Positions 33,470 to 41,824 of a DNA stretch of 64,000 bases are shown here, one piece after another. The stretch covers positions 867,182 through 931,181 of the forward strand of contig NZ_QWLV01000001.1 of NCBI RefSeq assembly GCF_003515075.1, read 5' to 3'. Source of the stretch: Sphingomonas gilva (lineage in GTDB: Bacteria > Pseudomonadota > Alphaproteobacteria > Sphingomonadales > Sphingomonadaceae). The translations under genes were made by a program, and so were the position numbers. Each line of letters begins with the position of its first letter. Position 1 is the stretch's first letter. A model generated the notes under the pieces. It was not told where the DNA came from, made no database searches, and worked only from the letters and a program-made list of their open reading frames with translations.

Positions 33470-35026
33470 ATGCAGATGCGCCCGAACCGCCGCCAGGCGA
33501 CAGCGACGATCCTCGGCAGTGCGGCGCTGCTCGTCGCCACGCGTGGCGCGGCCTTCCGGGCAGCGGACGATCCCTTCACGCTCGGCGTCGCATCGGGCGA
33601 GCCCGCGCCCGGCGGCGTGGTGCTGTGGACCCGCCTTGCGCCGCGGCCGCTCGATCCCGACGGCGGGATGCCGCAGGCGCGCGTCCCGGTCCGCTGGGAA
33701 ATCAGCGAGGACGAAGGCTTCGAGCGCGCACGCAGCGGCACCGCCTTCGCCGAGCCCGACTGGGGCCATTCGGTTCATGTCGAGGTCGACGGCCTGAGCC
33801 CCGGCCGCACCTATTTCTACCGCTTCATCGCCGGCGGCGCGGCGAGCCCGACCGGCCGCACGCGGACGGCGCCCGCGATCGGCGCGGCGGTCGATCGGCT
33901 GCGCATCGCCTTCGCCTCGTGCCAGCATTACGAAGCCGGCCATTACGCCGCCTACCGCCATATGGTCGCCGACGATCCGGACCTGATCGTGTTCCTCGGC
34001 GACTATATCTACGAAGGGAATCCGGGGAGGAACGGCGTGCGCAGCCATCTCAACCCCGAGCCGACGGACCTTGCCGGCTACCGCGCGCGCTATGCCACCT
34101 ACCGGTCCGACCCGTTGCTGCAGGCGGCGCACCAGGCCGCGCCCTGGGTGACGACGTGGGACGACCATGAGGTGCAGGACAATTACACCGGCGCCCAGAG
34201 CAAGTTCCTGCGCGATCCCGAAGCCTTCGCCCGCCGCCGCGCCGCGGCCTATCAGGCGCATTACGAGCATATGCCGCTCAGGCGATCGGCACGGCCGGCG
34301 GGCGGATCGATGCGGCTGTACCGCGCGATCGATTGGGGCGGGCTCGCGCAGTTCCAGATCGTCGACGACCGCCAGTATCGCGATCCGCCGCCCTGCCAGC
34401 CCGGCGATCCCGGCGGCAAGGCGACGATCGGCCTGCGCCCCGATTGCCCCGGCCGCCACGACCCGCGGCGCACCATGCTCGGCGCCGCGCAGATGGACTG
34501 GCTCGACGCGCAGCTGGGCCGCACCAGGGCGCGGTGGAACTTCCTCAGCCAGCAGACCCTGATGATGCCGTTCAAGCGCATCCCGCCGGACACCCCCGAT
34601 GCGCCGCCCAGCGTCTATAATCTGGATGCCTGGGACGGCTTCACGCCGACGCGCGAGCGCATCGCGCGGCGATGGCGCGATGCGCGCGTGCCGAACCCGG
34701 TGGTGCTGAGCGGCGACATCCACAGCTTCGTCGCGGGCGACCATTTCGACCCCGACGACGCGGGGCGGATCATCGCCAGCGAATTCGTCGGCGGATCGAT
34801 CAGCTCGGGCGCGCGCGACAAGACGCTGAAGCGCGGCGCGTCGCTCAACCCAGGCTTCCACTTCGCCGACAATTCGGTGCGCGGCTATGGCCGCATCGAC
34901 GTGACGCCGGAGCGCTGCGAGGTGGCGCTGCGCGCGCTTTCCGACGTGCGCGATCCCCAATCGCCGATCGGCGACCTGGCGCGCTTCGCGGTGGAGAATG
35001 GCCGGGCCGGGGTGCAGCAAGGCTAG
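33470..35026 (+). CDS. PhoD-like alkaline phosphatase/phosphodiesterase
   Basis: The 518-residue metallophosphoesterase has an N-terminal PhoD fibronectin-like domain (TLGVASGEPAPGGVVLWTRL) and a catalytic domain. Motifs are FASCQHYEAG, FLGDYIYEG, TWDDHEVQDNY and VLSGDIHSF, the metal and phosphate ligands of PhoD enzymes. The N-terminus (PNRRQATATILGSAALL) is Tat-like, as usual for PhoD. A GGGGGAGA site precedes ATG 33,470. PhoD proteins release phosphate from mono- and diesters. Next to GH92 proteins lacking the general acid, a role on phosphorylated mannose is plausible; general phosphate scavenging is the alternative. Confidence 0.92.
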   Translation: MQMRPNRRQATATILGSAALLVATRGAAFRAADDPFTLGVASGEPAPGGVVLWTRLAPRPLDPDGGMPQARVPVRWEISEDEGFERARSGTAFAEPDWGHSVHVEVDGLSPGRTYFYRFIAGGAASPTGRTRTAPAIGAAVDRLRIAFASCQHYEAGHYAAYRHMVADDPDLIVFLGDYIYEGNPGRNGVRSHLNPEPTDLAGYRARYATYRSDPLLQAAHQAAPWVTTWDDHEVQDNYTGAQSKFLRDPEAFARRRAAAYQAHYEHMPLRRSARPAGGSMRLYRAIDWGGLAQFQIVDDRQYRDPPPCQPGDPGGKATIGLRPDCPGRHDPRRTMLGAAQMDWLDAQLGRTRARWNFLSQQTLMMPFKRIPPDTPDAPPSVYNLDAWDGFTPTRERIARRWRDARVPNPVVLSGDIHSFVAGDHFDPDDAGRIIASEFVGGSISSGARDKTLKRGASLNPGFHFADNSVRGYGRIDVTPERCEVALRALSDVRDPQSPIGDLARFAVENGRAGVQQG

Positions 35027-35060
35027 GGTCGGTCGATATTTGCCGGCCTTGCAGGATTTG

Positions 35061-35248
35061 GGTTCACGCGAAGGCGCGAAGGCGCGAAGACGGTTTTTCA
35101 CGCAGAGCCGCTGAGAGCGCAGAGAGGTCGGAATCTGTGCGAGGCGCATGCACCCCGCCAGGTTGCGCCAAGCGGACCCCCGCGGAAGATGGGAGCCGCC
35201 GGCGCCGCAGGACCACATCTCTGCGTCCTCTGCGCCTCTGCGTGAACC
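35061..35248. repeat. MITE-like element with terminal inverted repeats
   Basis: The left end GGTTCACGCGAAGGCGCGAA and the reverse complement of the right end (GGTTCACGCAGAGGCGCAGA) match at most positions. A second inner pair, TTCACGCAGAGCCGC on the left and CCTCTGCGTGAA on the right, extends the inverted structure. At 188 bases with no coding capacity it resembles a non-autonomous transposable or REP-derived element. The sequence TCGATATTT lies on both sides, about 20 and 33 bases out; whether this is a target duplication is uncertain. Confidence 0.65.
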
Positions 35249-35314
35249 AATCTTCCGAATGCCGATCCGTCTTGGGGCAGATCGATATTTAGCGGGGCGA
35301 CACCTGGATCATGC

Positions 35315-35370
35315 AAATCTCCCCGTCGCTCCTGAGCCCGTCGAAGAGTCCGGGGGTACGGGGGAGATTT
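35315..35370. repeat. Long imperfect hairpin (palindromic repeat)
   Basis: AAATCTCCCCGT (35,315-35,326) is the inverted counterpart of ACGGGGGAGATTT (35,358-35,370), with one extra base and a 31-base loop. It may be a REP-like palindrome. No T-tract follows, so a terminator is unlikely. Confidence 0.5.
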
Positions 35371-35503
35371 ATGGGGTGGCGGCCTGAGAGTTCAGCGCTC
35401 GTGCGCATTCCAGAAACCGCTTGCGATGTAAAATCGGTCGGGCTAGCCTGCGACCGATTGCATAACGCAATCGGAGACGTGCGGTGCGCTGAAGGAGAAG
35501 GGC

Positions 35504-36034
35504 ATGGCCAAGCTCGTTTTCGCAATGAACCAGTCGCTGGACGGCTATGTCGACCATGATGCCTTCGCGCCCGACCCCACGCTGTTCCGCCATTTCATCG
35601 GAGAGGCCGAAGGGCTGACCGGCAGCGTCTATGGCCGCCGGATGTATGAGATCATGCGCTATTGGGACGACGATCATTCGGATTGGGAGCCCGAGGGAGC
35701 CGCTTTCGCCGCGGCGTGGCGGAAGCAGCCGAAATGGGTCGTCTCGCGCTCTTCGAAGCCGGTCGGCCCCAACGCCGCGCTGGTCGAGGGCGATCTTGCG
35801 GGCGCTATCCGTGCGATCAAGGCCGAGCATGACGGGGAGATCGAGGTGGCCGGCCCGAACCTGGCGCGAAGCCTCACCGGGCTTGGCCTGATCGATGAAT
35901 ATCGCATCTACCTGCACCCGGTGGTGCTTGGTCAGGGCGCGCCCTATTTCGCCGGCCCCCGGCCGCCGCTCCGCCTGATGAGCCATGACCGGATCGGCGA
36001 GGATGTAATCAGGCTGAGCTACGTTCCTGCGTAG
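35504..36034 (+). CDS. Dihydrofolate reductase-like protein, RibD C-terminal domain family
   Basis: The 176-residue protein has the YyaP/RibD_C pattern: KLVFAMNQSLDGYVD at the N-terminus, YGRRMYEIM (residues about 43-51), WVVSRS, and GQGAPYFAG near the C-terminus. It folds like DHFR and binds NADPH in related proteins; the substrate of this family is not established. It is a stand-alone gene after a repeat-rich gap, with a GAAGGAGAAGGGC ribosome site. Its last 26 bases overlap the end of the convergent ACS transporter gene. It looks unrelated to the glycan locus. Confidence 0.85.
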   Translation: MAKLVFAMNQSLDGYVDHDAFAPDPTLFRHFIGEAEGLTGSVYGRRMYEIMRYWDDDHSDWEPEGAAFAAAWRKQPKWVVSRSSKPVGPNAALVEGDLAGAIRAIKAEHDGEIEVAGPNLARSLTGLGLIDEYRIYLHPVVLGQGAPYFAGPRPPLRLMSHDRIGEDVIRLSYVPA

Positions 36035-37343
36035 GCCCGCGACTCGCCGGATGGGCCGGCGGGGGCAGGCGGCGCTCGACCGCCACCACGCCGAGCGACA
36101 CGAGCACCAGCGCGCCCGCTAGCAGGAACATCGGCGCGAGCTGGCTGCCGCTGGCCTCCGCCACGCGCGGCACCAGGGTCTGGGCGAAGAAGCCGCCGAG
36201 ATTGCCGGTGGCGTTGATCGCAGCGATCCCCGCCGCCGCGGCGCTGCCGGTGAGGAAGCGCGGCGGCAGCGACCAGAAGATCGGCTGACCGGCGAAGATC
36301 GCCGAGGCGGCGATGCACAGCGCGATGAACTTGGGCACCGCGCCGGGCAGCAGCACGCTCGCCACCAGCGCGGCCGCGCCGATGAGCGCGGGAACGACGA
36401 TGTGCGCGCTCGAATGCCGCCGCCGCGCCGCCCAGCGCGGCACCAGCCACAAGGCGAGCCCGACCTGCGTCCATAGCGCCGCGTTGATCAGGCCGTTCAT
36501 CGTGTTCGACACGCCGAAGCCCTGGACGATCGTCGGCAGCCAGTAGCTGAGGCCGTAGGCGGCGAGCGGAAAGCCGATGAAGGTCAGGCACAGCATCAGC
36601 ACGCGCGGATCGGCCATCGCCTTCCATTCGGCGCGCGGGCTCACCGCCTGCGACGCGTGATCCGCAGCGATCTCGCGCGCCAGCCAATCGCGCTCGGCAT
36701 CGCTCAGCCAGGGCGCGCTCGCCGGGCTGTCGGGCAGGCGGGCGAGCACGACCGGCACCAGCAGCACGGCGGGCAGCCCGGTCACCACGAACACCCATTG
36801 CCATCCGCGGAAGCCCATCAGGCCGTCGAGATCGAGCAGCGCGCCGCCGATCGCCGAGCCGGTGATGTTGGCGACGATGCTCGCCACCATGAACAGCCCG
36901 ACCGCGCGGGCGCGGTGGCGCTGCGGATACCAGAGGGTGAGCGCGTAGAGCACGCCGGGGAACAGCCCGGCCTCCGCCGCGCCCAGCAGGAAGCGGAGGA
37001 CGTAGAACATCGGCCCGCTGGTGGTGAAGCCGAGCAGGATGGTGACCAGGCCCCAGCTCGCCATGATCCGCGCGAACCAGCGGCGCACGCCGACGCGGAC
37101 GAGGATGAGGTTGCTCGGCACCTCGAACAGGAAATAGCCGATGAAGAACAAGGCCGCACCGAGCCCGAACGCGGCTTCGCTGAGCCCCAGGTCCGCCGCC
37201 ATCTGCAGCTTCGCGTAGGAGACGTTCTGCCGGTCGATATAGGCGATCAGGTAGATCAGCCCGAGCAGCGGCATCAGCCGCCAGGTGATGCGCCGGATCG
37301 TCGCCCTTTCCAGCCTGGCTTCGTCTTCTCCGCCGACCGCCAT
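36009..37343 (-). CDS. MFS transporter, anion:cation symporter (ACS) type
   Basis: This 444-residue transporter has 12 predicted helices. The ACS signature is clear: LIYLIAYIDRQNVSYAKLQM in TM1, GAALFFIGYFLFEVPSNLIL, and RFLLGAAEAGLFPGVLY. ACS members carry sugar acids such as hexuronates, galactonate, tartrate or phthalate. It is downstream of sulfatase 3 with a 61-base gap and probably cotranscribed, so it may import a uronate or other acidic sugar released from a sulfated glycan. A strong AAGGGGGG site precedes its ATG. The 3' end overlaps the convergent RibD-like gene by 26 bases. Confidence 0.9.
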   Translation of the reverse strand: MAVGGEDEARLERATIRRITWRLMPLLGLIYLIAYIDRQNVSYAKLQMAADLGLSEAAFGLGAALFFIGYFLFEVPSNLILVRVGVRRWFARIMASWGLVTILLGFTTSGPMFYVLRFLLGAAEAGLFPGVLYALTLWYPQRHRARAVGLFMVASIVANITGSAIGGALLDLDGLMGFRGWQWVFVVTGLPAVLLVPVVLARLPDSPASAPWLSDAERDWLAREIAADHASQAVSPRAEWKAMADPRVLMLCLTFIGFPLAAYGLSYWLPTIVQGFGVSNTMNGLINAALWTQVGLALWLVPRWAARRRHSSAHIVVPALIGAAALVASVLLPGAVPKFIALCIAASAIFAGQPIFWSLPPRFLTGSAAAAGIAAINATGNLGGFFAQTLVPRVAEASGSQLAPMFLLAGALVLVSLGVVAVERRLPPPAHPASRGPTQERSSA

Positions 37344-37404
37344 CCCGCCCCCCTTTTAGATTTCCCGTCAGGCTCTAGCGCGGCGCCCCGATATGGGGAA
37401 CTCC

Positions 37405-38838
37405 TCACTTGGTGACGGTGCGGTCCTCGTTCAGGTGCGGCGGGGCGTCGAGGCGCATGGTGTCGCCTTGCTCGCGCTGCCATGCGTCGAGGCGCGAGCG
37501 GAGCTGCGCGAGGGTTTCGGCATGGCGGGGATCGGCGGCGAGGTTGCGGGTCTCTTCGGGATCGGCGGCGAGATCGTACAGCTCCTCGGCCGGGCGGCGA
37601 TAATAGGACGCGACGATGCCGCGGGCGCGGGCGTCGGTCTTGGCCGCCTCGCGCCAGGAGGGGAAATAGGTGCCCGAATCGACGCGATCGACGAACTGGT
37701 CGATATGGGTGGTGTAGACCCACTCGGGATGCTGGTTGCGGATATATTTCCAGCGATCGGTGCGCACGCTGCGCATCGGATAGACGTTGACCTTGCCGTC
37801 GTTGGTGTGGGTGGTGAAGATCTCCGTCCGCGCGGTGCTGCCGGCGCCGCGCAGCACGGGGGCGAACGAACGCCCGTCGATGTCCTTGGGCGGTGTCCCG
37901 CCGGCGACATCGATCAAGGTCGGCAGGATATCGACCCAGCTGACCATCGCGTCGCTGCGCGTGCCCGCCTTCACCCGGCCGGACCAGCGCACGACCAGCG
38001 GCACGCGCGTGCCCGTGTCGTAGAGGTTCCACTTGCCGAACGGCCATTGCGCGCCGTGGTCCGAGGTGAACAGCACCATCGTCCGCGGGCCGAGGATGCG
38101 GTCGCTGGTCTCCAGCACCTGGCCGAGTTCGGTGTCCATGCGCGTCACCGCGGCGTAATAGCGCGCGCGGGCGTCGCGGGTGAGGGGGGTGTCGATCGAC
38201 TTGCCGGGAAGCCCGACCGCCGCGGGGTCATAGCCCTCCGACGTCTTGGGCCAGGGGACGTGCGGCCAGTTGCTGCCGACGAACAGCGCCAGCGGCCGCG
38301 GATCGCGCCGCTTCTTCAGCCACTCGATCGCCGCGGGCACGCCGTCCGGATCGTGGAACGTGTCGTGCGCGAAATGGTCGAAGCCGTACTGGCCGGTCTG
38401 GCGGTAATGCGCGACCTTGCCGAACGCGACCACCTGATAGCCCGCCGCCTGGAGATAGGAGGGAAGCTTGCGGATCCAGCTGTGCGGCGCGACCTGGTTG
38501 GCTTCGGCGCCGTTGCGCGCCGGCATCAGGCCGGTGAGCAGCGCGGCGCGGCTGGGCGCGCAGGCCGGCGACGCGACGAAGGCGCGGTCGAAGGCGACGC
38601 CCTGGGCGGCCAGCCGATCGAGATTCGGCGTGCGGACATCGCGATTGCGATAGGGGCCGGTGTCCTTGTAGCCGAGATCGTCCGCGAGGAAGATCACCAG
38701 GTTCGGCCGGGCAGATGGAGCGGAAGAGGCTGCTTGCTGGCCGGACGCCGCGACGGCCGATCCGGCGCCGACGATGCAAGCGACCATGGCCGAGAACGCG
38801 CCCTGCAACAAACGCCGTCGCGTCGAACCACCGTGCAT
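37405..38838 (-). CDS. Sulfatase (S1 family, sulfamidase-like), sulfatase 3
   Basis: The 477-residue sulfatase has a Tat-like signal (STRRRLLQGAFSAM) and metal-site LADDLGYKDTGPY. Catalytic Cys93 lies in ACAPSRAALLTGLMP, with GLMPARNGAEAN and TSDHGAQWPFGKWNLYD further on. The SDHG plus PFGKWNLYDTGTRVPLVVRW region is like heparan N-sulfatase/S1_8-type enzymes. I chose ATG 38,838 over an in-frame ATG 18 bases upstream because it places the twin arginines properly. It is followed by the ACS transporter and is divergent from sulfatase 4. Cys-type, so it needs the FGE at 32,409. Confidence 0.92.
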   Translation of the reverse strand: MHGGSTRRRLLQGAFSAMVACIVGAGSAVAASGQQAASSAPSARPNLVIFLADDLGYKDTGPYRNRDVRTPNLDRLAAQGVAFDRAFVASPACAPSRAALLTGLMPARNGAEANQVAPHSWIRKLPSYLQAAGYQVVAFGKVAHYRQTGQYGFDHFAHDTFHDPDGVPAAIEWLKKRRDPRPLALFVGSNWPHVPWPKTSEGYDPAAVGLPGKSIDTPLTRDARARYYAAVTRMDTELGQVLETSDRILGPRTMVLFTSDHGAQWPFGKWNLYDTGTRVPLVVRWSGRVKAGTRSDAMVSWVDILPTLIDVAGGTPPKDIDGRSFAPVLRGAGSTARTEIFTTHTNDGKVNVYPMRSVRTDRWKYIRNQHPEWVYTTHIDQFVDRVDSGTYFPSWREAAKTDARARGIVASYYRRPAEELYDLAADPEETRNLAADPRHAETLAQLRSRLDAWQREQGDTMRLDAPPHLNEDRTVTK

Positions 38839-38987
38839 CGTCCTACCCCCGATCATGAATCATATAAATGCGATTATAGGCGGCAATCGGATCGTGTCCA
38901 GCCGACGGAGACGGGCGATCAGACCCGGTCAGGTGTGAGATGCGAGCAGGCATTGCAGTCCGCATTCGGTGCCGCTAGCCTCTCTGT
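38839..38987. promoter_or_regulatory. Divergent control region of sulfatases 3 and 4
   Basis: This 149-base gap has an AT-rich stretch about 38,851-38,880 including ATCATATAA (38,859-38,867) and GATTATAGG. The 9-mer ATCATATAA is shared with the PhoD-like promoter region. TATAAA or TATAGG could be -10 boxes for sulfatase 4. The role is inferred. Confidence 0.35.
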
Positions 38988-40556
38988 ATGATAAATAAGC
39001 TGAAACTTGGATCGAGCGCCCGTGCGGCCGTTGCGGGCATGTTCATGGCCGCGACGGCCGCCTGCGCGCCAATGGCGGGCCCGGCGCGACCGGCAGGCCC
39101 CGCGTCGCCGGCTTCAACGGCGCAGAGGCCGAACGTCCTCCTGATCCTCGTCGACGATCTGAAGCCCACGCTTCGCACCTATGGAGACCCGGTGGCGATC
39201 AGCCCCAATCTCGACCGGTTGGCCAGCCGCGGGATGCAGTTCGACATGGCCTACGCCAATCAGGCGGTCTGCGCGCCGAGCCGGATCAACCTGATGACCG
39301 CGTCGCGTTCGACATCCAGCGGCGTCTACGATTTCGGCGTGAACTTCCGCGATTACCTGCCCGGCGCGGTGACGCTGCCGCAGCATTTCATGGCCGCCGG
39401 ATATCACGCCGAAAGCATGGGCAAGGTCTATCATATCGGTCACGGCACGAACGGCGACCCCGCGAGCTGGTCGGTTCCGCACCACAAGGACAAGGTGATC
39501 GAATATCTCGACCCCGCCAGCACCGGCGGTGTCCCCACCCGGGAGGAGGCGCTGTTCTACGAGGTGCCGGTGAAGGGCGACGACGCCTTCGCCTATGCCC
39601 GCACGCTGGCGCGCGGCTCGGCCTGGGAAAAGCCGGACGTGCCCGACGAGGCCTATGCCGACGGCCGGACCGCGGCGCGCGCGATCGAACGGCTGCGCGC
39701 GCTTCGGGGGAAGGAGCAGCCCTTCTTCCTCGCCGTCGGCTTCGCGCGGCCGCACCTGCCGTTCTCCGTGCCCAAGCGCTATTGGGACATGTATGATCCG
39801 GCGAAGCTGCCGATGCCCAAATTCGAGGATCATCCCGCAGGCGCGCCGGCCTATGCCGGCAAGCAGGGCGGGGAGATCGTCGCGTACAAGCAGATTCCGA
39901 CCGACGTGCCGGGGAAGCGTTTCCCGGCCGAGCTCAAGCGATCGTTGATCCACGGCTATTATGCCGGCGTGACCTATGTCGATGCGCAGATCGGCAAGGT
40001 CCTGGACGAGCTGGACCGCTCCGGCCTGGCGAAGAACACGATCGTCGTCCTGTGGGGCGATCACGGCTATCATCTCGGCGACCACGGCATCTGGACCAAG
40101 CACACCAATTTCGAACAGGCGACGCATATTCCCCTGATCTTCGCCGGTCCCGGCATCCGGGGCGGCAACGCGACCGGCCAGCTTGCCGAAACCGTCGACA
40201 TCTATCCCACCCTGGCGGCTCTCGCCGGGCTTCCTCTTCCGAAGGGGCCCCAGCCGATCGACGGCGAAAGCCTGGTTCCGGTGCTTCGGGATTCCGATGC
40301 ACGCGTCAGCGACTATGCCTATCATGCCTATCCGCGGCCCAACCGCCTGGGGCAGGCGATCAGGACGAGCCGCTATCGGCTGGTGCGATGGACGCACGAA
40401 CGGACAGGCGAGAAAGCGTTCGAGCTTTACGATCTGCTGCAGGACCCGCTGGAGACCCGCAATATCGCCGCCGTCCAACCGCTCGTTCGCGACCGGCTGG
40501 ACAAGATGCTGGACCAGCAGCCCGCACCGAAGCCCACCAGGCGGCGAGCGGATTGA
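38988..40556 (+). CDS. Sulfatase (iduronate-2-sulfatase-like), sulfatase 4
   Basis: The 522-residue S1 sulfatase has metal-site LVDDLKPTLRTYGD and catalytic Cys95 in AVCAPSRINLMTASR. SMGKVYHIGHG, FARPHLPFSVPKRYWDMYD, GDHGYHLGDHGIWTKHTNFE and FELYDLLQDPLETRN are the hallmarks of the iduronate-2-sulfatase/S1_7 group. The N-terminus has a hydrophobic stretch ending AATAACAP; the Cys could be a lipidation site but the lipobox is weak. It stands alone, divergent from sulfatase 3. Its acidic-sugar link suggests sulfated uronate-containing glycans, although S1_7 members also act on other sugars. Confidence 0.92.
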   Translation: MINKLKLGSSARAAVAGMFMAATAACAPMAGPARPAGPASPASTAQRPNVLLILVDDLKPTLRTYGDPVAISPNLDRLASRGMQFDMAYANQAVCAPSRINLMTASRSTSSGVYDFGVNFRDYLPGAVTLPQHFMAAGYHAESMGKVYHIGHGTNGDPASWSVPHHKDKVIEYLDPASTGGVPTREEALFYEVPVKGDDAFAYARTLARGSAWEKPDVPDEAYADGRTAARAIERLRALRGKEQPFFLAVGFARPHLPFSVPKRYWDMYDPAKLPMPKFEDHPAGAPAYAGKQGGEIVAYKQIPTDVPGKRFPAELKRSLIHGYYAGVTYVDAQIGKVLDELDRSGLAKNTIVVLWGDHGYHLGDHGIWTKHTNFEQATHIPLIFAGPGIRGGNATGQLAETVDIYPTLAALAGLPLPKGPQPIDGESLVPVLRDSDARVSDYAYHAYPRPNRLGQAIRTSRYRLVRWTHERTGEKAFELYDLLQDPLETRNIAAVQPLVRDRLDKMLDQQPAPKPTRRRAD

Positions 40557-40578
40557 GCCGGCGCCCGGCGACGGGACG

Positions 40579-40947
40579 TCACCAGATAGCGGGGATGAGC
40601 GTCACGGGCTGCGGCGGGTCTACCGGCCGCCAGCCGAGCCGCGCGATCACGTCATTGCTTTCGACCGGTTCGCGGCCGCGCGCGCGGTCGAGCGACCATG
40701 TGATGTGGAACACGCTTCCATCGGGCCGGTCGGTCGAACCGTCGACCGCCACCACCATCGCCTGCAGCCCCTCACCGTCGTCGACCTCGCCGACGATCTT
40801 CCCCTCGGCCGCAGGGGGGCGCTGGGGGGCCTGGCTGTCCGTGACGAGCGTGACGTGATCGGCGATCGCGTCAGGCCAGATCGGTGCGAAGCGATCGAGC
40901 AGCATATTCCGCTCTGCGCGATCGAGCTTCCAGCCGCTGACGGTCAT
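40579..40947 (-). CDS. Small protein of unknown function, coupled to SGNH esterase
   Basis: I do not recognise this 122-residue protein. It is acidic and soluble with no signal or membrane segment. Recognisable strings are ERNMLLDRFAPIWPD and ADHVTLVTDS, vaguely like the H-x-T/S patterns of 2H phosphoesterases, but a second H-x-T is lacking (only FHITWSLD, an HIT, appears later at about residue 80). It starts with ATGA overlap on the SGNH gene, supporting that it is real and cotranslated. Function unknown; a cytoplasmic accessory role is possible. Confidence 0.65.
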   Translation of the reverse strand: MTVSGWKLDRAERNMLLDRFAPIWPDAIADHVTLVTDSQAPQRPPAAEGKIVGEVDDGEGLQAMVVAVDGSTDRPDGSVFHITWSLDRARGREPVESNDVIARLGWRPVDPPQPVTLIPAIW

Positions 40948-41684
40948 ACGCCCATTCGCGCCAGCACCGGCGCCAGCACGCGCTCCATCGCGTCGTAGCC
41001 CGCCGGGGTCGGGTGGACGCCGTCATCGGCCATGCCGGGCTTCATCGCGCCCGATGCATCGGCCAGCGCCGGATGATAGTCGATCCAGGTCGCATCCACC
41101 TCCGCCGCATAGCTCTTGAGCCAGCGGTTGAGCGAGGCGATCGGCGCCTTCACGTCGAGGCCGGGCCGCCAGGGGAAGGCGCCCGCGGGCGGGATCGAGG
41201 CGAGGATCACCCGGCTGCCGTTCGCCTTGGCGAGCGCCGTCATCGCGCGGAAATTGTCGCGCGTCGCCTCCTCGGTCATCGGCCCGGTATTGCCGGCGAT
41301 GTCGTTGGTCCCGGCCATGATGTGGACCACGCTGGGCTTCAGGTCGATCACGTCGGGCTGGAAGCGCACCAGCATCTGCGGCGTCGTCTGCCCGCTGATG
41401 CCGCGGCCCACCCGGCCCGCCTTGAAGAAATCGGGCCGCTTCTCGTGCCAGCCCTGGGTGATCGAATCGCCCATGAAGACGATCCCGACCGGCGCGCCCG
41501 CGGCGAGCACCGCCGCGTTTTCGTCGCGATAGCGGAACAGGTGCCCGTAGTCCTCGCGCAGCAGCCGCTGCCAGCGCTCGTCCCAGCTCTCCTCTCTCGG
41601 CGCGGTCTGCGCGCGCGCCAATCCGGCGCCAAGCGGCAGCGCCAGCCCCGCCAGCAACAGCTTCCTGCGATCGATCGCGCTCAT
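40944..41684 (-). CDS. SGNH/GDSL-family esterase
   Basis: The 246-residue exported esterase has a Tat-like signal (IDRRKLLLAGLALPL, ends ARAQT) and the four SGNH blocks. These are FMGDSITQGW (Ser74 nucleophile), GRGISGQTT, MAGTNDIAGN and DGVHPTPAGYDAME (catalytic Asp/His). It is closest to carbohydrate acetyl esterases and platelet-activating-factor-acetylhydrolase-like lipases. In this locus removal of O-acetyl groups from the glycan is the likely task. It is divergent from the second ROK repressor over a 140-base gap. Confidence 0.9.
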   Translation of the reverse strand: MSAIDRRKLLLAGLALPLGAGLARAQTAPREESWDERWQRLLREDYGHLFRYRDENAAVLAAGAPVGIVFMGDSITQGWHEKRPDFFKAGRVGRGISGQTTPQMLVRFQPDVIDLKPSVVHIMAGTNDIAGNTGPMTEEATRDNFRAMTALAKANGSRVILASIPPAGAFPWRPGLDVKAPIASLNRWLKSYAAEVDATWIDYHPALADASGAMKPGMADDGVHPTPAGYDAMERVLAPVLARMGV

Positions 41685-41824
41685 AATTCGCCCTGCATCG
41701 AACAGACGCCCTCCCTCACCGATGATTAAATTAATTGGATTGTGTTATGACTCTCGCTTATCCGGCGCACCATGTTGCAGCATCATAGCGCCGGAAGAAA
41801 GGTCGAACGCCGGAGCGTACGGAC
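41685..41824. promoter_or_regulatory. Divergent control region of SGNH esterase and ROK copy 2
   Basis: An AT-rich segment (ATTAAATTAATTGG, 41,725-41,738) leads into TTGGAT at 41,735-41,740, with TTATCC 17 bases later (41,758-41,763) as a possible -10 for the ROK gene. The AATTAATTG part resembles TTTAATTGACA before the TonB receptor. Autoregulation by a ROK protein is plausible but unproven. Confidence 0.35.

Larger units (their letters stand above)
35027..35503. other. Gene-free region with repeat elements
   Basis: These 477 bases between the PhoD-like gene and the RibD-like gene contain no supportable gene. They hold a terminal-inverted-repeat element (35,061-35,248), flanking copies of TCGATATTT (35,033-35,041 and 35,282-35,290), and a separate long hairpin (35,315-35,370). 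Confidence 0.7.

Noticed and set aside
35148..35387. Small gene in the repeat-rich gap
   Set aside because: The frame lies across the inverted-repeat element and a hairpin, with no ribosome site or family similarity.
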